Shown here: one piece after another, positions 46,595 to 63,512 of the stretch
Layout of the letters: each line of letters begins with the position of its first letter
Numbering within the stretch: position 1 is the stretch's first letter
Source: Paraburkholderia acidisoli
Lineage (GTDB): Bacteria > Pseudomonadota > Gammaproteobacteria > Burkholderiales > Burkholderiaceae
Assembly (NCBI RefSeq): GCF_009789675.1
Contig: NZ_CP046913.1
Span: 1,364,001-1,428,000, forward strand
Length of the DNA: 64,000 bases
Direction: 5' to 3'
Notes under the pieces: model-generated
What the model was told of the DNA's origin: nothing
Database searches by the model: none
The model's input: the letters and a program-made list of their open reading frames with translations, nothing else
Made by a program: the position numbers and the translations under genes

Positions 46595-47421
46595 CAGTCG
46601 CCTCGCAGCAGCTCGTTGAGGCCGACCTTGGCGCGCGTCTTGGCGTCGACCTTCTTGACGATCACGGCGCAGTACAGACTGTGCGTGCCGTCCTTCGAAG
46701 GCAGGTTGCCCGCGACCACGACCGAGCCCGCCGGAATGCGGCCGTACGAGATTTCGCCGGTTTCGCGGTCGTAAATCTTGGTCGACTGGCCGAGATACAC
46801 GCCCATCGAAATGACCGAGTTTTCTTCGACGATCACGCCTTCCACGACTTCCGAGCGCGCGCCGATGAAGCAGTTGTCTTCGATGATGACGGGGTTCGCC
46901 TGCAGCGGCTCCAGCACGCCGCCGATGCCCACGCCGCCCGAGAGGTGCACGTTCTTGCCGATCTGCGCGCACGAACCGACCGTGGCCCACGTGTCGACCA
47001 TGGTGCCTTCGTCCACGTACGCGCCGATGTTGGTGTACGACGGCATCAGCACGACGTTCTTCGCGATGAACGAGCCGCGGCGCGCGATGGCCGGCGGCAC
47101 GACGCGGAAGCCGCCCGCGGCGAAGTCTTCGGCCGTGTAGTTCGCGAACTTCGAGGGCACCTTGTCGTAGAACTGCGTGTAGCCGCCGGCGGGCATCGGC
47201 GCGTTGTCTTCCAGACGGAACGACAGGAGCACGGCCTTCTTCACCCACTGGTTGACGACCCAGTCGCCGTCCTTCTTTTCGGCGCAGCGCAGCGTGCCTT
47301 TGTCGAGTTCGGCGATGACGTGGGTGACGGCCTCACGCACGTCGTTCGGGGCGGACTTCGCCGAGAAGTCGGCGCGGTTTTCCCAGGCGGTGTCGATGAT
47401 CTGCTGAAGTTGTTGCGACAT
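46594..47421 (-). CDS. dapD: Tetrahydrodipicolinate N-succinyltransferase
   Basis: Transfers succinyl from succinyl-CoA to tetrahydrodipicolinate, the committing step of the succinylase branch. 275 aa, trimeric left-handed beta-helix enzyme: hexapeptide repeats run through the middle ([35 protein letters not shown]). The N-terminal domain [19 protein letters not shown] is normal. It lies 90 bp downstream of dapC on the same strand. Confidence 0.97.
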   Translation of the reverse strand: MSQQLQQIIDTAWENRADFSAKSAPNDVREAVTHVIAELDKGTLRCAEKKDGDWVVNQWVKKAVLLSFRLEDNAPMPAGGYTQFYDKVPSKFANYTAEDFAAGGFRVVPPAIARRGSFIAKNVVLMPSYTNIGAYVDEGTMVDTWATVGSCAQIGKNVHLSGGVGIGGVLEPLQANPVIIEDNCFIGARSEVVEGVIVEENSVISMGVYLGQSTKIYDRETGEISYGRIPAGSVVVAGNLPSKDGTHSLYCAVIVKKVDAKTRAKVGLNELLRGD

Positions 47422-47511
47422 GGTGTTGGTTTCGCGTGAGTTTGAAGATGAAATCGGCGGTGCGCGCGGCGCGGCCGGTGTAACGCCGGCCCGGCGCGCA
47501 GGAGAGAGGTA

Positions 47512-48735
47512 TTACGGTTTGAGCGAGCGGCAGAACTCGACGACGCGCTTCGCGCCCTCGATGCACTCCTCGACGTCGGCGACGAGCGCGAGGCGCACGA
47601 AGCCCTCGCCCGGATTCGTGCCGTGCGCGGTGCGCGCGAGGAACGAGCCGGGCAGAACCGTCACATTATAGTCGGCGTAGAGACGCTGGGCGAACGCGGT
47701 ATCGGAGAGGCCGGTGCGCGCGACGTTGGCCCAGAGGTAGAACGCGGCGTCGGGCAACTTCACGTCGAGGTGTTCGGCCAACATGGGCGTGACGGTCGAG
47801 AACTTCTGCACATACTTCGCGCGGTTCTCGCGCACGTGGGTTTCGTCGCCCCACGCGGCAATGCTGGCGGACTGCCAGACCGGCGAGAGCGCCGAGCCGT
47901 GATAGGTGCGGTACAGCAAGAACTTCTTGAGCACGGCGGCGTCGCCGGCCACGAAGCCCGAGCGCATGCCCGGCGCGTTCGAGCGCTTCGAGAGGCTGGA
48001 CAGCATGATCAGGCGCTCGAAACCGCGGCCGAGCTGGTGCGCCGCTTCGAGCCCGCCGAGCGGCGGCTTCGATTCGTCGAAATAGATCTCGGAGTAGCAC
48101 TCGTCGGAGGCGATCACGAAGCCGTAGCGATCGGACAGCGCGAAGAGTTCGCGCCAGTCGTCGAGCGTCATGACGGCGCCCGTGGGATTGCCCGGCGAAC
48201 AGACGAACAGCAGTTGCGTGCGCGCCCAGACGGCCTCGGGCACCTGCGAATAGTCGCAGGCGAAGTTGCGGGCCGGATCGCTGTTGACGAAATACGGCTC
48301 GCCGCCGCCGAGCAGCGCCGCGCCTTCGTAGATCTGGTAGAACGGGTTCGGGCAGAGTACGATCGCGCGTTTTGCCGGATCTTTCACGCCCAGCGTGGGA
48401 TCGACCACCGCCTGCGCGAGCGCGAAGAGCGCCTCGCGCGAGCCCGAGACCGGCAGCACTTCCGTGTTGGCGTCGACGGCCGGCAGCGCATAGCGCATCT
48501 TCACCCAGTTCGCGATCGATTCGCGCAGCGCGGGCGTGCCCGCGGTGGCCGGATAGGTCGCCAGCCCGTCGAGCGAAGCCACGACCGCGTCGCGGATCAG
48601 CGCGGGCGTGGGGTGTTTCGGCTCGCCGATCCCGAAGCTGATGTGGCGCAGGCCGGCTTTCGGCGTGACGTCCTGGAAGAGCGCGCGGAGCTTTTCGAAG
48701 GGATAGGTCTGGAGGGTGTCGAGTAACGGATTCAC
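47512..48735 (-). CDS. dapC: Succinyldiaminopimelate transaminase
   Basis: PLP aminotransferase that makes N-succinyl-LL-DAP from the keto precursor. Lys250 in LSSLSKRSN binds PLP; NPTG (183-186) and GMRSGF are fold type I motifs. The frame runs far upstream, but a GTG at 48735 gives (M)NPLLDTLQTYPFEKLRALF, the usual start of this family, and 407 aa. First gene of the minus-strand dap cluster. The GTG start has no strong ribosome site. Confidence 0.93.
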   Translation of the reverse strand: MNPLLDTLQTYPFEKLRALFQDVTPKAGLRHISFGIGEPKHPTPALIRDAVVASLDGLATYPATAGTPALRESIANWVKMRYALPAVDANTEVLPVSGSREALFALAQAVVDPTLGVKDPAKRAIVLCPNPFYQIYEGAALLGGGEPYFVNSDPARNFACDYSQVPEAVWARTQLLFVCSPGNPTGAVMTLDDWRELFALSDRYGFVIASDECYSEIYFDESKPPLGGLEAAHQLGRGFERLIMLSSLSKRSNAPGMRSGFVAGDAAVLKKFLLYRTYHGSALSPVWQSASIAAWGDETHVRENRAKYVQKFSTVTPMLAEHLDVKLPDAAFYLWANVARTGLSDTAFAQRLYADYNVTVLPGSFLARTAHGTNPGEGFVRLALVADVEECIEGAKRVVEFCRSLKP

Positions 48736-49114
48736 TTGGGGCTGGACGGGCGTGGGCGAAAGACGGGGCGCGGCGCCCGGGAACGGCGGGCGGCTGGCGC
48801 GCACGGGCGTTGGTTCATTGCAGGCCGGCCCTGATCGCGAGGAATCGCGCTGCATTTTTGCCGCGATCTCTGCTGCGACGGACGCCGGCTGATTCAGCGG
48901 GCCAATCATGCGCAATCCGTGATTATAGCGTGGGGTGGGGAGCGCCGCCGCGCGTGCTTTTCGGCATTTTGTGGCGTCGCGGCCCCCGAAAGGCCTCAAA
49001 ACCAGGGAAAAAGATGCGGTTTTCGATTCAGACGGTACGGCAGCCGGCGTGGCAGCCTGCACATCAGCCGGTCGGCCAGACGCTGCCCGGCGCTCGCGGC
49101 AACCGGGACGCGCG
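48736..49114. other. Gene-free divergent region between dapC and the EamA transporter
   Basis: This is 379 bp that must hold the promoters of both genes. No promoter pair, palindrome or hairpin stands out. Open frames that extend into it from both sides look like GC-bias extensions. Confidence 0.45.
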
Positions 49115-50110
49115 ATGAGCCAGAATCCCGGTTTGCGCGCGGCGTGGCCGACGCTCGCGATCATGATTGGCGCGTCCGTCTGGGGCTTCGTCTGGTATCC
49201 GTTGCGCATGCTGGCGGCGTTTGGCCTGACGGGCACGGCGTCGAGCGCGGCGACCAGCGCGGCCGGCTGCCTGTTCGTGCTGCTGCTGCGCTGGCGTTCG
49301 ATCGCGACCTTGCGCTGGCACCGCGTCTTGCCGATGCTCGCGCTCGCGGCGGGCGTGACCAACGTGGGTTTTGTGTGGGGCGCGATCCACGGCGAAGTGA
49401 TGCGTGTGCTCCTGCTGTTTTATCTGACCCCGGCGTGGACCGCGCTGTTCGCGCATGTGATCCTGCATGAACGCCTCACGGGGTCGAGCGCCGCGCTTTC
49501 GGCGCTGTCGCTGCTGGGCGCGGTGCTGATGCTCTGGTCGCCGAAGCTCGGCGTGCCGTTGCCCGCCAACGCCGCCGAATGGGCCGGGCTCGCGGGCGGC
49601 ATGGGTTTCGCGATGAGCAACGTGCTGGTCGTGAAAACGAGCCGCGTGCTGCCCGACATGAAGCCGGAGATGCGCACGGCTGTGATCTTCGCGGGCGCCG
49701 CGCTGTTCGGCGCACTCGCCTCCTGCCTCGAGCCGATGTCGATCGCGCCGGTGGGCGAGCATCTCGCCCGCGTCGTGTTGCTGGTGCTCGCGCTCGGCGT
49801 GGTGCTCGGCAGCAACAATATGCTCGTGCAATACGGCCTCGCGCGCGTGCCGGCCAATCGCGCGTCGATCATCATGCTGTTCGAGATCGTCGTCACGGCG
49901 CTCTCGTCCTGGCTGTTCGCCGGCGAGACGCCGGGGCCGCGCGAATGGGCGGGCGGCGCGTGCATCGTGCTCGCCTCGCTGCTGTCGAGCTGGCTGCATC
50001 GCGCCCGCGAGGCAAAACCGCACGACGCGCACGTGAGCGCCGACGCGAGCGTCATGACGCATGCGCAAGCGAGCCGCCTCGACGAATCGGCCGGGGCCAG
50101 GCGGCCCTGA
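49115..50110 (+). CDS. EamA family (DMT superfamily) transporter
   Basis: An inner-membrane protein with about ten membrane segments in two EamA repeats (331 aa). ASVWGFVWYPLRML in helix 1 and a second half beginning near AEWAGLAGGMGFAMSNVLVVK fit the family, which exports metabolites or amino acids. The frame is open to 48935, but the ATG at 49115 gives MSQNPGLRAAWPTLAIMIGA right before helix 1. The C-terminal tail is charged and His/Asp-rich. Substrate is unknown; the dapC neighbour is divergent, so context says little. Confidence 0.87.
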   Translation: MSQNPGLRAAWPTLAIMIGASVWGFVWYPLRMLAAFGLTGTASSAATSAAGCLFVLLLRWRSIATLRWHRVLPMLALAAGVTNVGFVWGAIHGEVMRVLLLFYLTPAWTALFAHVILHERLTGSSAALSALSLLGAVLMLWSPKLGVPLPANAAEWAGLAGGMGFAMSNVLVVKTSRVLPDMKPEMRTAVIFAGAALFGALASCLEPMSIAPVGEHLARVVLLVLALGVVLGSNNMLVQYGLARVPANRASIIMLFEIVVTALSSWLFAGETPGPREWAGGACIVLASLLSSWLHRAREAKPHDAHVSADASVMTHAQASRLDESAGARRP

Positions 50111-50350
50111 GCACGTGCGTTCGCCGCGCCGCGCCGCCTTTGCGTGCGCGGAACGGCGCGCGCGCGATGGTATGATTGCCCCTAATTCCCGTCGCCGGGA
50201 CGCACATCGTGCGTGTTCGCGCGGCGAGCCGTGGCGGCTGCCCCGTACGCAAACCGCCGCCGTGCGATCGATGCCGCGCCTGCGTGGCGCTCCACGGCGA
50301 CGTGCGGCACGAGCGGTCCCGATCACCACTATTCCAACAGCGATATCGCC

Positions 50351-53869
<3,519 letters not shown>

Positions 53870-54034
53870 TCGATCGATACGGTCTAAAGACGGCGCGCGA
53901 CGCGCAGCCGGTGGCGCCACTGCATCGGCCAGCGTGCCGAACGCGGCACGAGGGCGCCGCCGCGCGACTCGCCAGCGCCACCCATACGATGCGCATGTGC
54001 GCATCGTCGAAAAAGAATTGCTGATGGAGCATGC

Positions 54035-55333
54035 ATGGACGAGTTGACTCTCGGGTTGATCGGCGCCGGTGCCGTGGTGGTCGGGGGCGTGGTGGTGTAC
54101 AACGCCTGGCAGGGCGCGAGGGTGCGCCGACGCATGCCGCGGCCTATGCCGGACGAAGCCGTCGAAACGCCGTTGCGCGACGAGTTGCAGGAGCCGAGTC
54201 CGTTCATCGAGCCGGCCCGCGCGCCGTCGCGGCGTGAACCGTCGCTGGCGGGCGGCGCCGAGGTCGAGCGTGTCGAGCCGGGTTTCGCACCGGCCGCGCC
54301 GCTCGACACGCCGGCCGACATCCAGGCCGAAACCACTACGCCGAACGGCATCGTGCCCGCCGAAGCCGGTGGTGAAGCCGGCGCCGAAGCGGCGACCGCG
54401 GGTGCTGCCGCTGCGACCGCCGCTACCGCCGGACAGGAACCGGCCAGCGCGGCCGAGGAAGCCGCGCGCCTCGAACCCGTGATGCCTGCCGCGACCACGA
54501 TTTCGGCTGTGCCGCCGGCGGTGGTCGACCGCCGTATCGACTGCATCGTGCCGGTCCGGCTCGGTGCGCCGGTGGCCGGCGAGCGCGTGATTCCGCTCGC
54601 GCAGCGCTTGCGTCGCGCGGGCAGCAAGCCCGTGCATATCGAAGGCAAGCCCGAAGGCGGCGACGGCTGGGAGCTGTTGCAAAACGGCGTGCGCTACGAG
54701 GAACTGCGCGCGGCGGCTCAGCTCGCAAACCGTGGCGGCCCGCTCAACGAGCTCGAATTCTCGGAGTTCGTGACCGGCGTGCAGCAGTTCGCCGACGCGA
54801 TCGACGGCGCGCCCGAATTCCCCGACATGATGGAAACCGTGGCGATGGCGCGCGAACTGGACGGCTTCGCGGCGCAATGCGACGCGCAGCTTTCGATCAA
54901 CGTGATGTCGGACGGCGCACCCTGGTCGGCCAATTACGTGCAGGCCGTGGCCGCGCAAGACGGCCTGCTGCTGTCGCGCGACGGCACGCGCTTCGTGAAG
55001 CTCGACGCGCGCCAGAATCCCGTGTTCATGCTGCAGTTCGGCGACACGAACTTCCTGCGCGACGACCTCACCTACAAGGGCGGCGAACTCATCACGCTGA
55101 TCCTCGACGTGCCGGTGGCCGACGAAGACATCTTGCCGTTCCGTCTGATGTGCGATTACGCGCGTTCGCTCGCCGAGCGTATCGGCGGCCGCGTGGTGGA
55201 CGATCAGCGCCGGCCGTTGCCGGAGTCGGTGCTGCAGTCCATCGACAAGCAGTTGATGACGCTCTACGCCAAGCTCGAACAGGCCGGCATTCCGGCGGGT
55301 TCGGCGGCCACGCGACGCCTTTTCAGCCAGTAA
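54035..55333 (+). CDS. zipA: Cell division protein ZipA-like, C-terminal FtsZ-binding domain
   Basis: Inner-membrane anchor of the Z-ring. A single N-terminal membrane helix (LTLGLIGAGAVVVGGVVVYNA, split from its start by three residues) is followed by a basic segment, a Pro/Ala/Glu-rich linker (about 40-170) and the FtsZ-binding domain (about 195-425: GWELLQNGVRYEEL, FVTGVQQFADAI). 432 aa. Betaproteobacterial ZipA proteins are divergent from E. coli; the smc-zipA-ligA order supports the call. Confidence 0.88.
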   Translation: MDELTLGLIGAGAVVVGGVVVYNAWQGARVRRRMPRPMPDEAVETPLRDELQEPSPFIEPARAPSRREPSLAGGAEVERVEPGFAPAAPLDTPADIQAETTTPNGIVPAEAGGEAGAEAATAGAAAATAATAGQEPASAAEEAARLEPVMPAATTISAVPPAVVDRRIDCIVPVRLGAPVAGERVIPLAQRLRRAGSKPVHIEGKPEGGDGWELLQNGVRYEELRAAAQLANRGGPLNELEFSEFVTGVQQFADAIDGAPEFPDMMETVAMARELDGFAAQCDAQLSINVMSDGAPWSANYVQAVAAQDGLLLSRDGTRFVKLDARQNPVFMLQFGDTNFLRDDLTYKGGELITLILDVPVADEDILPFRLMCDYARSLAERIGGRVVDDQRRPLPESVLQSIDKQLMTLYAKLEQAGIPAGSAATRRLFSQ

Positions 55334-58264
<2,931 letters not shown>

Positions 58265-58332
58265 TGTCCACAAGCCGCGACAGATGATGACGCGCGGCGG
58301 CGCGCCGCGTTCGATCGTCGCGAAGTGGCAAT

Positions 58333-58366
58333 AAAAAACGGGAGCCTGCTGGCTCCCGTTTTTATT
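58333..58366. terminator. Bidirectional terminator between def and the pseudouridine synthase gene
   Basis: AAAAACGGGAGCC (58333-58345) pairs with GGCTCCCGTTTTT around TGCT; T-run on the + strand and A-run before it serve both converging genes. Confidence 0.92.
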
Positions 58367-58384
58367 CGCCGTGACGTTGCGACG

Positions 58385-60640
58385 TCAGAACGCTTCGTCG
58401 GCGGCGAGGTAGCGCCACTGGCCTTGCGGCAGCGCGCCGAGCTGGATGCGGCCCATGCGCACGCGCTTGAGGCCGACCACCCGCAGACCGACCAGCTCGC
58501 ACATGCGGCGGATCTGGCGTTTCTTGCCTTCGCGCAGGACGAAGCGCAATTGCTCGCCGTTTTGCCATTCGACTTCGGCGGGTTTGAGCGGCACGTCGTC
58601 GAGCGAGAGGCCGTGACGCAGTTGGTCGAGCCGGTCCTGCGGGAACACCTGGTCGACCTCGGTCTCGACGTTGCCGAAGGTCACGCGCACGAGGTATTCC
58701 TTGTCGATGTCCGAGTTTTCGCCAATCAGTTGCTTCGCCACGCGGCCGTCTTGCGTCAGCACGAGCAGGCCGGTGGAGTCAATGTCGAGGCGGCCTGCCG
58801 GGGCGAGCGTGCGCAGATGTTGCGCCGAATAGCGGATGCCCGAGCGATCGCCTTCCCATTGATTCTCGGCGGTGAGCAGCACGGCGGCCGGCTCGTAGCC
58901 GTCTTCCGCCTGACCGGAAACGTAGCCGACGGGCTTGTGCAGCAAGATCGTCACGCGACGCGCCTGGGCACGCAGCGCGGCGGGATCGACCTCGACGCGC
59001 TGTTCCGGCGTGACCTTGGCGCCGAGCGTGTCGACGATCTGGCCATCGACATAGACCCAGCCGTTTTCGATCCATTCGTCGGCTTCGCGGCGCGAGCACA
59101 GGCCGAGTTCCGACATGCGCTTGGACAGACGCAGGGCGTTCTCGCCGTCGACCTCTTCGCGCGCCGCGTGGCGCGGCGCTTCAGACTCGGCCGGGCGTTG
59201 CGCGGATTTTTCGGCGAACTTCACCGGGCGGGCGAATTTGCGTTCGCTGCTTTCCTCGCGGCGCGGGGAGCGGCGATCACTGCTGCCTTCGCGTGCCTGG
59301 AACGGGCGACGCTCGTTGCCTTCGTCACGGCGCGGGAAGCGGCGTTCGCCGCGGTCTTCACGAGCCTGGAACGGGCGACGTTCGCCGCCTTCATCACGGC
59401 GCGGGAATTGACGTTCGCCGCGGTCTTCACGTGCCTGGAAGGGACGACGTTCGCCTCCTTCGTCACGGCGCGGGAATCGGCGGTCACCGCTGCCTTCGCG
59501 TGCCTGGAACGGGCGACGCTCGTTGCCTTCGTCACGACGCGGGAACCGACGCTCACTACCGCCTTCACGAGCCTGGAACGGACGACGCTCGCCGCCTTCG
59601 TCACGACGCGGGAATTGACGTTCACCACGGTCTTCACGTGCCTGGAAGGGGCGACGCTCGTTGCCTTCGTCACGGCGCGGGAATCGGCGGTCACCGCTGC
59701 CTTCGCGTGCCTGGAAGGGACGACGCTCGCCGCCTTCATCGCGACGCGGGAACCGGCGCTCACCACCGCCTTCACGAGCCTGGAACGGGCGACGTTCGCC
59801 GCCTTCGTCACGACGCGGGAACCGGCGCTCACCACCGCCTTCACGAGCCTGGAACGGACGACGTTCACCACCTTCATCCCGACGCGGGAAGCGGCGCTCA
59901 CCGCCATCTTCACGAGCCTGGAACGGACGACGTTCACCACCTTCATCCCGACGCGGGAAGCGGCGCTCACCACCGCCTTCACGAGCCTGGAACGGACGAC
60001 GCTCACCACCTTCATCCCGACGCGGGAACCGGCGCTCACCACCGCCTTCACGAGCCTGGAACGGACGGCGCTCACCGCCTTCATCGCGACGCGGAAACCG
60101 GCGCTCACCGCCATCTTCACGAGCCTGGAACGGGCGCCGTTCGCCGCCTTCATCGCGACGCGGGAAGCGGCGCTCACCGCCATCCTCACGAGCCTGGAAC
60201 GGACGACGCTCACCGCCTTCGTCACGACGCGGGAAGCGGCGCTCACCGCCATCCTCGCGCGCACGGAACGGCCGGCGCTCGTCGCCCTCGGGACGTCGGG
60301 CGAAGCGACGTTCGCCGCCATCTTCACGCGGAGCGCGCGGCGGACGGTCGCCTTCGTCACGGCGCGCAAAGCGACGCTCGCCGCCTTCGTCGCGATTGCG
60401 CGCAAAGCCGCGATGCTCGCCTTCCGGCCGACGCGCGGGACGCTCGCCCGAGCGGGCATTGCCGGGACGCGTCGGTTTCGCAGCCGAACCCGGCCGTTTC
60501 TCCGCCGACGCATCGGCAGGACGTCCCTCGGGACGCCCTTCCGGTCGCACCTGCTTACGCGCCGTCGTGCTGCCACGGCGGACGGGTGCGCGCTCCGGGG
60601 CGGTCGGGCGCGGATGTTTGGCTGTCAGTTTGGCTCGCAT
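58385..60640 (-). CDS. rRNA pseudouridine synthase, RluB/RluE/RluF family, with a long Arg-rich repeat tail
   Basis: Converts uridine to pseudouridine in rRNA. The C-terminal 250 residues hold an S4 RNA-binding domain (LRLSKRMSELGLCSRREADE) and the catalytic domain with nucleophile Asp619 in AGRLDIDSTGLL; GKKRQIRRMCE and the ending ALPQGQWRYL resemble RluF (23S U2604), which I infer as the closest type. The first ~480 of 751 residues are extra: a basic start, then 14 near-identical 23-residue units (pieces ERRFPRRDE and ERRPFQAR), each with about seven Arg, six acidic residues and two Phe. Start ATG at 60640 gives MRAKLTAKHPRPTAPERAP. Confidence 0.9.
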   Translation of the reverse strand: MRAKLTAKHPRPTAPERAPVRRGSTTARKQVRPEGRPEGRPADASAEKRPGSAAKPTRPGNARSGERPARRPEGEHRGFARNRDEGGERRFARRDEGDRPPRAPREDGGERRFARRPEGDERRPFRAREDGGERRFPRRDEGGERRPFQAREDGGERRFPRRDEGGERRPFQAREDGGERRFPRRDEGGERRPFQAREGGGERRFPRRDEGGERRPFQAREGGGERRFPRRDEGGERRPFQAREDGGERRFPRRDEGGERRPFQAREGGGERRFPRRDEGGERRPFQAREGGGERRFPRRDEGGERRPFQAREGSGDRRFPRRDEGNERRPFQAREDRGERQFPRRDEGGERRPFQAREGGSERRFPRRDEGNERRPFQAREGSGDRRFPRRDEGGERRPFQAREDRGERQFPRRDEGGERRPFQAREDRGERRFPRRDEGNERRPFQAREGSSDRRSPRREESSERKFARPVKFAEKSAQRPAESEAPRHAAREEVDGENALRLSKRMSELGLCSRREADEWIENGWVYVDGQIVDTLGAKVTPEQRVEVDPAALRAQARRVTILLHKPVGYVSGQAEDGYEPAAVLLTAENQWEGDRSGIRYSAQHLRTLAPAGRLDIDSTGLLVLTQDGRVAKQLIGENSDIDKEYLVRVTFGNVETEVDQVFPQDRLDQLRHGLSLDDVPLKPAEVEWQNGEQLRFVLREGKKRQIRRMCELVGLRVVGLKRVRMGRIQLGALPQGQWRYLAADEAF
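59291..60256 (-). repeat. In-frame minisatellite: 14 tandem 69-bp units
   Basis: The segment AGCCTGGAACGG or TGCCTGGAACGG recurs every 69 bp on the + strand, from 59294 onward. Units 1-8 (high coordinates) are nearly identical; units 9-14 vary mostly at four or five codons (EDGGE, EGGGE, EGSGD, EDRGE). A degenerate unit lies at each end. The array encodes the tail of the pseudouridine synthase and has no frameshift. Confidence 0.95.
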
Positions 60641-60662
60641 GGATCTGGGTATTTCAAGGTGT

Positions 60663-63242
60663 TCAGACTGCTATCGCGCGCAGCAACTCGGTCTCGACGT
60701 CGATCTGGCGGCGGTTATCGGAGAGTCCCGAGCCGTCGAGCAGAAACACGTCTTCGACACGTTCGCCAAGCGTATTGATCCGCGCCGCATGGACGCCGAC
60801 CTGTCGCTCGGCGAGTACGCGCGAGATGGAATAGAGAAGGCCCGGCCGGTCGTTCGCCGACACGGACAGGATGTAATACTGGCCGCGTTCGTCGGCTCGC
60901 AGGTCGACGCGCGGCGTCACGGGGAAGGTGCGCGAAAGGCGCGACAGACGTCCCTTCGACGGTTCCGGCAGCGCATTGCCCGTCGCGCTCAGGCGCGCCA
61001 CGAGTTCCTGCTCCACGAGATTGGCGATATCGCGGTAATGCACGTCGTCTTCGGTGTTCGCAACGATGAAGTTGTCGAGCGCGTAACCGTGGCGCGTGGT
61101 GCTCACGCGCGCGTCGAGCACCGAAAGACCGCTGCGGTCGAAATACGCGCACATCGTCGCGAACAGATCGGGACGATCCTTCGCATAGACGAGCACCTGC
61201 AACGCTTCGCCGATAGGCGAGGGCCGCGCGCGCACGACCGGCGTGGGCGTTTCGACATGGCGATACAGCACGCGCGTCTGCCAGGCGATATCGGCGGCGT
61301 CGTGACGCAGGAAGTAGCCCACGTCGAGCTTGTCCCACAGCGCACGGTGAGCGTTCTCCGGCACGGTTTCGAGGCGCAGCAGCGCGAGCGCGAGTTCCTG
61401 GCGTGTCTTCAGCTCCGAATGCGCGTCGGGTTTCGCGCCGCCGAGCACGGCGAGCGTCGACCGATACAGGTCTTCGAGCAGCTTGCCTTTCCAGTTGTTC
61501 CAGACCTTCGGGCTGGTGCCGCGAATATCGGCGACGGTGAGCAGATACAGCGCCGACAATCGACGCTCGGTGCCCACGAGATCGGCGAAGCGCTTCACGA
61601 CTTCGGGGTCGGTGATGTCCTGTTTCTGCGCGAACTGGCTCATCGTCAGATGCTGCTGGACCAGCCAGACGATCAGGTCCGCGTCCTCGCCCGCGATGTC
61701 GTGTTCACGGCAAAAACGCCGCGCGTCCGCCATGCCGAGTTCGGAGTGATCGCCGCCGCGGCCCTTGGCGATATCGTGAAACAGCGCGGCCACGTAGAGC
61801 ACCCACGGGCGCTCGAAGTTCGCGATCAACTGGCTGCAGAACGGGTACTCGTGCGCATGCTCGGCCACGGCGAAGCGGCGGATGTTGCGCAACACCATCA
61901 GGATGTGCTGATCGACCGTGTAGACGTGATAGAGGTCGTGCTGCATCTGCCCGACAATGCGGCGGAAATTCAGCAGGTAGCGCCCGAGCACGCTCGTCTG
62001 GTTCATGAGGCGCAGCGCGTGCGTGATGCCCGCCGGCTGCATCAGGATTTCCATGAACAGGCGGCGGTTTTCCGGGTCGCGGCGCCAGTTCCGGTCCATC
62101 GTGTCGCGCGCGTTGTAGAGCGCGCGCATCGTGCGCGCCGAGAGACCCTTGACGCCCGGCACCTGTTCGTAGAGCAGGAAGGCTTCGAGGATCGCGTGCG
62201 GCTCGCGCTCGAACACGTCGTCGCTGACGATTTCGAGCATGCCTTGCTTCTCGACGAAATGATCCGAGAGCGTGCGCGTGATGCCGCTCGTGCTCGGGAA
62301 CAACTGCGCTTCGATGTTCTGGATCAGGATGCTGGCGAGTTGCGTGACGGCTTTTGCGGCCCAGTAATAGCGGCGCATGAGTTGCTCGCTCGCGCGCCGC
62401 GCGCCGCTCGCCGCATAACCGAAGCTTTCGGCCACGGCCGTTTGCAGATCGAAGACGAGAATGTCCTGACGGCGCCCCGCGACCACGTGCAGGCGCGCCC
62501 GCAGCGTCTTGAGAAACGCCTCGTTGCGGCGCAGTTCGCGCGCTTCGCGGTCGGTGATGAGGCCGCGCTGGTCGAGCTCCTTCCAGCTGTTGCCGAACGC
62601 CGCCGCCTGCGTGATCCAGAGGATCAATTGCAGGTCGCGCAGGCCGCCCGGGCTTTCCTTCACGTTCGGTTCGAGCGCATACGGCGTGTCCTGGAAGCGC
62701 GCGTGGCGCTGGCGCATTTCGAGCACCTTCGCCTGGAAGAACGTGCGCGGGTCCATGGCGTCGCGGTAACGCTGCGCGAAGTCGCCGAACAGCGTGGCGC
62801 TGCCGGTGATGCGGCGCGCCTCCAGCAGCGAGGTGCGCACGGTCACGTCGTTGGCGGCTTCTTCGAGACATTGCGACACACTGCGCACGCTGCTGCCGAT
62901 CTCGAGCCCGAGATCCCACGCGAGCCCGATGAAGCGCTCGATCCGCTCTTCGAGCGTCGCGAGCGGTTCGTCGTCGGGCAGCAGCACGAGAATGTCGACG
63001 TCGGAATACGGTGCCAGTTCGCCGCGGCCGAAGCCGCCCACCGCGACGAGCGCGAGCGAAGCGGGCAGTTCGCAGAGACTCCACGCGCGGCGCAGGGTTT
63101 CGTCGGTCGTGCGGGCGAGTGCGCGCATCAGCGCATCGACGTTGGTCGCGCTCCGGAAACGCTCGAGTAACTGGGCCTTGGCGGCCTTGTAGTCGGTCTT
63201 CAGCGACGACGTATCGGGAACGGCGACAGCAGGAACGCTCAT
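60663..63242 (-). CDS. glnD: Bifunctional uridylyltransferase / uridylyl-removing enzyme GlnD
   Basis: Nitrogen sensor that uridylylates PII proteins when glutamine is low and reverses this when it is high. 859 aa. Domains in order: nucleotidyltransferase ([20 protein letters not shown], about 70-90), a linker region, the HD hydrolase domain ([18 protein letters not shown], near 485-500), and two C-terminal ACT domains that bind glutamine (from about 675 and 785). The downstream pseudouridine synthase gene starts 22 bp later and may be co-transcribed. The ATG at 63242 is the only reasonable start. Confidence 0.97.
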   Translation of the reverse strand: MSVPAVAVPDTSSLKTDYKAAKAQLLERFRSATNVDALMRALARTTDETLRRAWSLCELPASLALVAVGGFGRGELAPYSDVDILVLLPDDEPLATLEERIERFIGLAWDLGLEIGSSVRSVSQCLEEAANDVTVRTSLLEARRITGSATLFGDFAQRYRDAMDPRTFFQAKVLEMRQRHARFQDTPYALEPNVKESPGGLRDLQLILWITQAAAFGNSWKELDQRGLITDREARELRRNEAFLKTLRARLHVVAGRRQDILVFDLQTAVAESFGYAASGARRASEQLMRRYYWAAKAVTQLASILIQNIEAQLFPSTSGITRTLSDHFVEKQGMLEIVSDDVFEREPHAILEAFLLYEQVPGVKGLSARTMRALYNARDTMDRNWRRDPENRRLFMEILMQPAGITHALRLMNQTSVLGRYLLNFRRIVGQMQHDLYHVYTVDQHILMVLRNIRRFAVAEHAHEYPFCSQLIANFERPWVLYVAALFHDIAKGRGGDHSELGMADARRFCREHDIAGEDADLIVWLVQQHLTMSQFAQKQDITDPEVVKRFADLVGTERRLSALYLLTVADIRGTSPKVWNNWKGKLLEDLYRSTLAVLGGAKPDAHSELKTRQELALALLRLETVPENAHRALWDKLDVGYFLRHDAADIAWQTRVLYRHVETPTPVVRARPSPIGEALQVLVYAKDRPDLFATMCAYFDRSGLSVLDARVSTTRHGYALDNFIVANTEDDVHYRDIANLVEQELVARLSATGNALPEPSKGRLSRLSRTFPVTPRVDLRADERGQYYILSVSANDRPGLLYSISRVLAERQVGVHAARINTLGERVEDVFLLDGSGLSDNRRQIDVETELLRAIAV

Positions 63243-63512
63243 GGGCTCAGTCTGGAATGAAGCGGGTTGAAGCGGATCGGACGATTGGCCAGGCGGCGCG
63301 ACGCGTGCCAGGAACGGGGTCGAACGGCGCGATCGCCGGGAGGCGGCGCGGTGCGTCCAATATTGCGGTGCCGCTTTGCACTATCTGAATAGCGTCGCGC
63401 CGCGCAAGTCGTTGACACGGCGCAGCCGCTTGTCGCCATATCGACATAAAACCGCACCGGCGGTTCGCCGCGCGGGCGCCTGAACGCACACCGCGCGGGG
63501 CGGGCCGGCCGC

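Noticed and set aside
48736-49362. N-terminal extension of dapC to an upstream Met at 49362
   Set aside because: The extra 209 codons overlap the divergent EamA gene and have no family sequence; the GTG start at 48735 gives the standard N-terminus.
59291-60256. CRISPR array
   Set aside because: Units are 69 bp throughout with no unique spacers, period stays in frame, and the array lies inside a complete coding sequence. No cas genes are present.
59661-63170. A 1169-codon + strand open frame across the repeat array and glnD
   Set aside because: It is the complement of the minus-strand pseudouridine synthase repeats and of glnD. Its own repeat (SRAWNGRRSPPSSRRG) only mirrors the 69-bp periodicity of the real gene.
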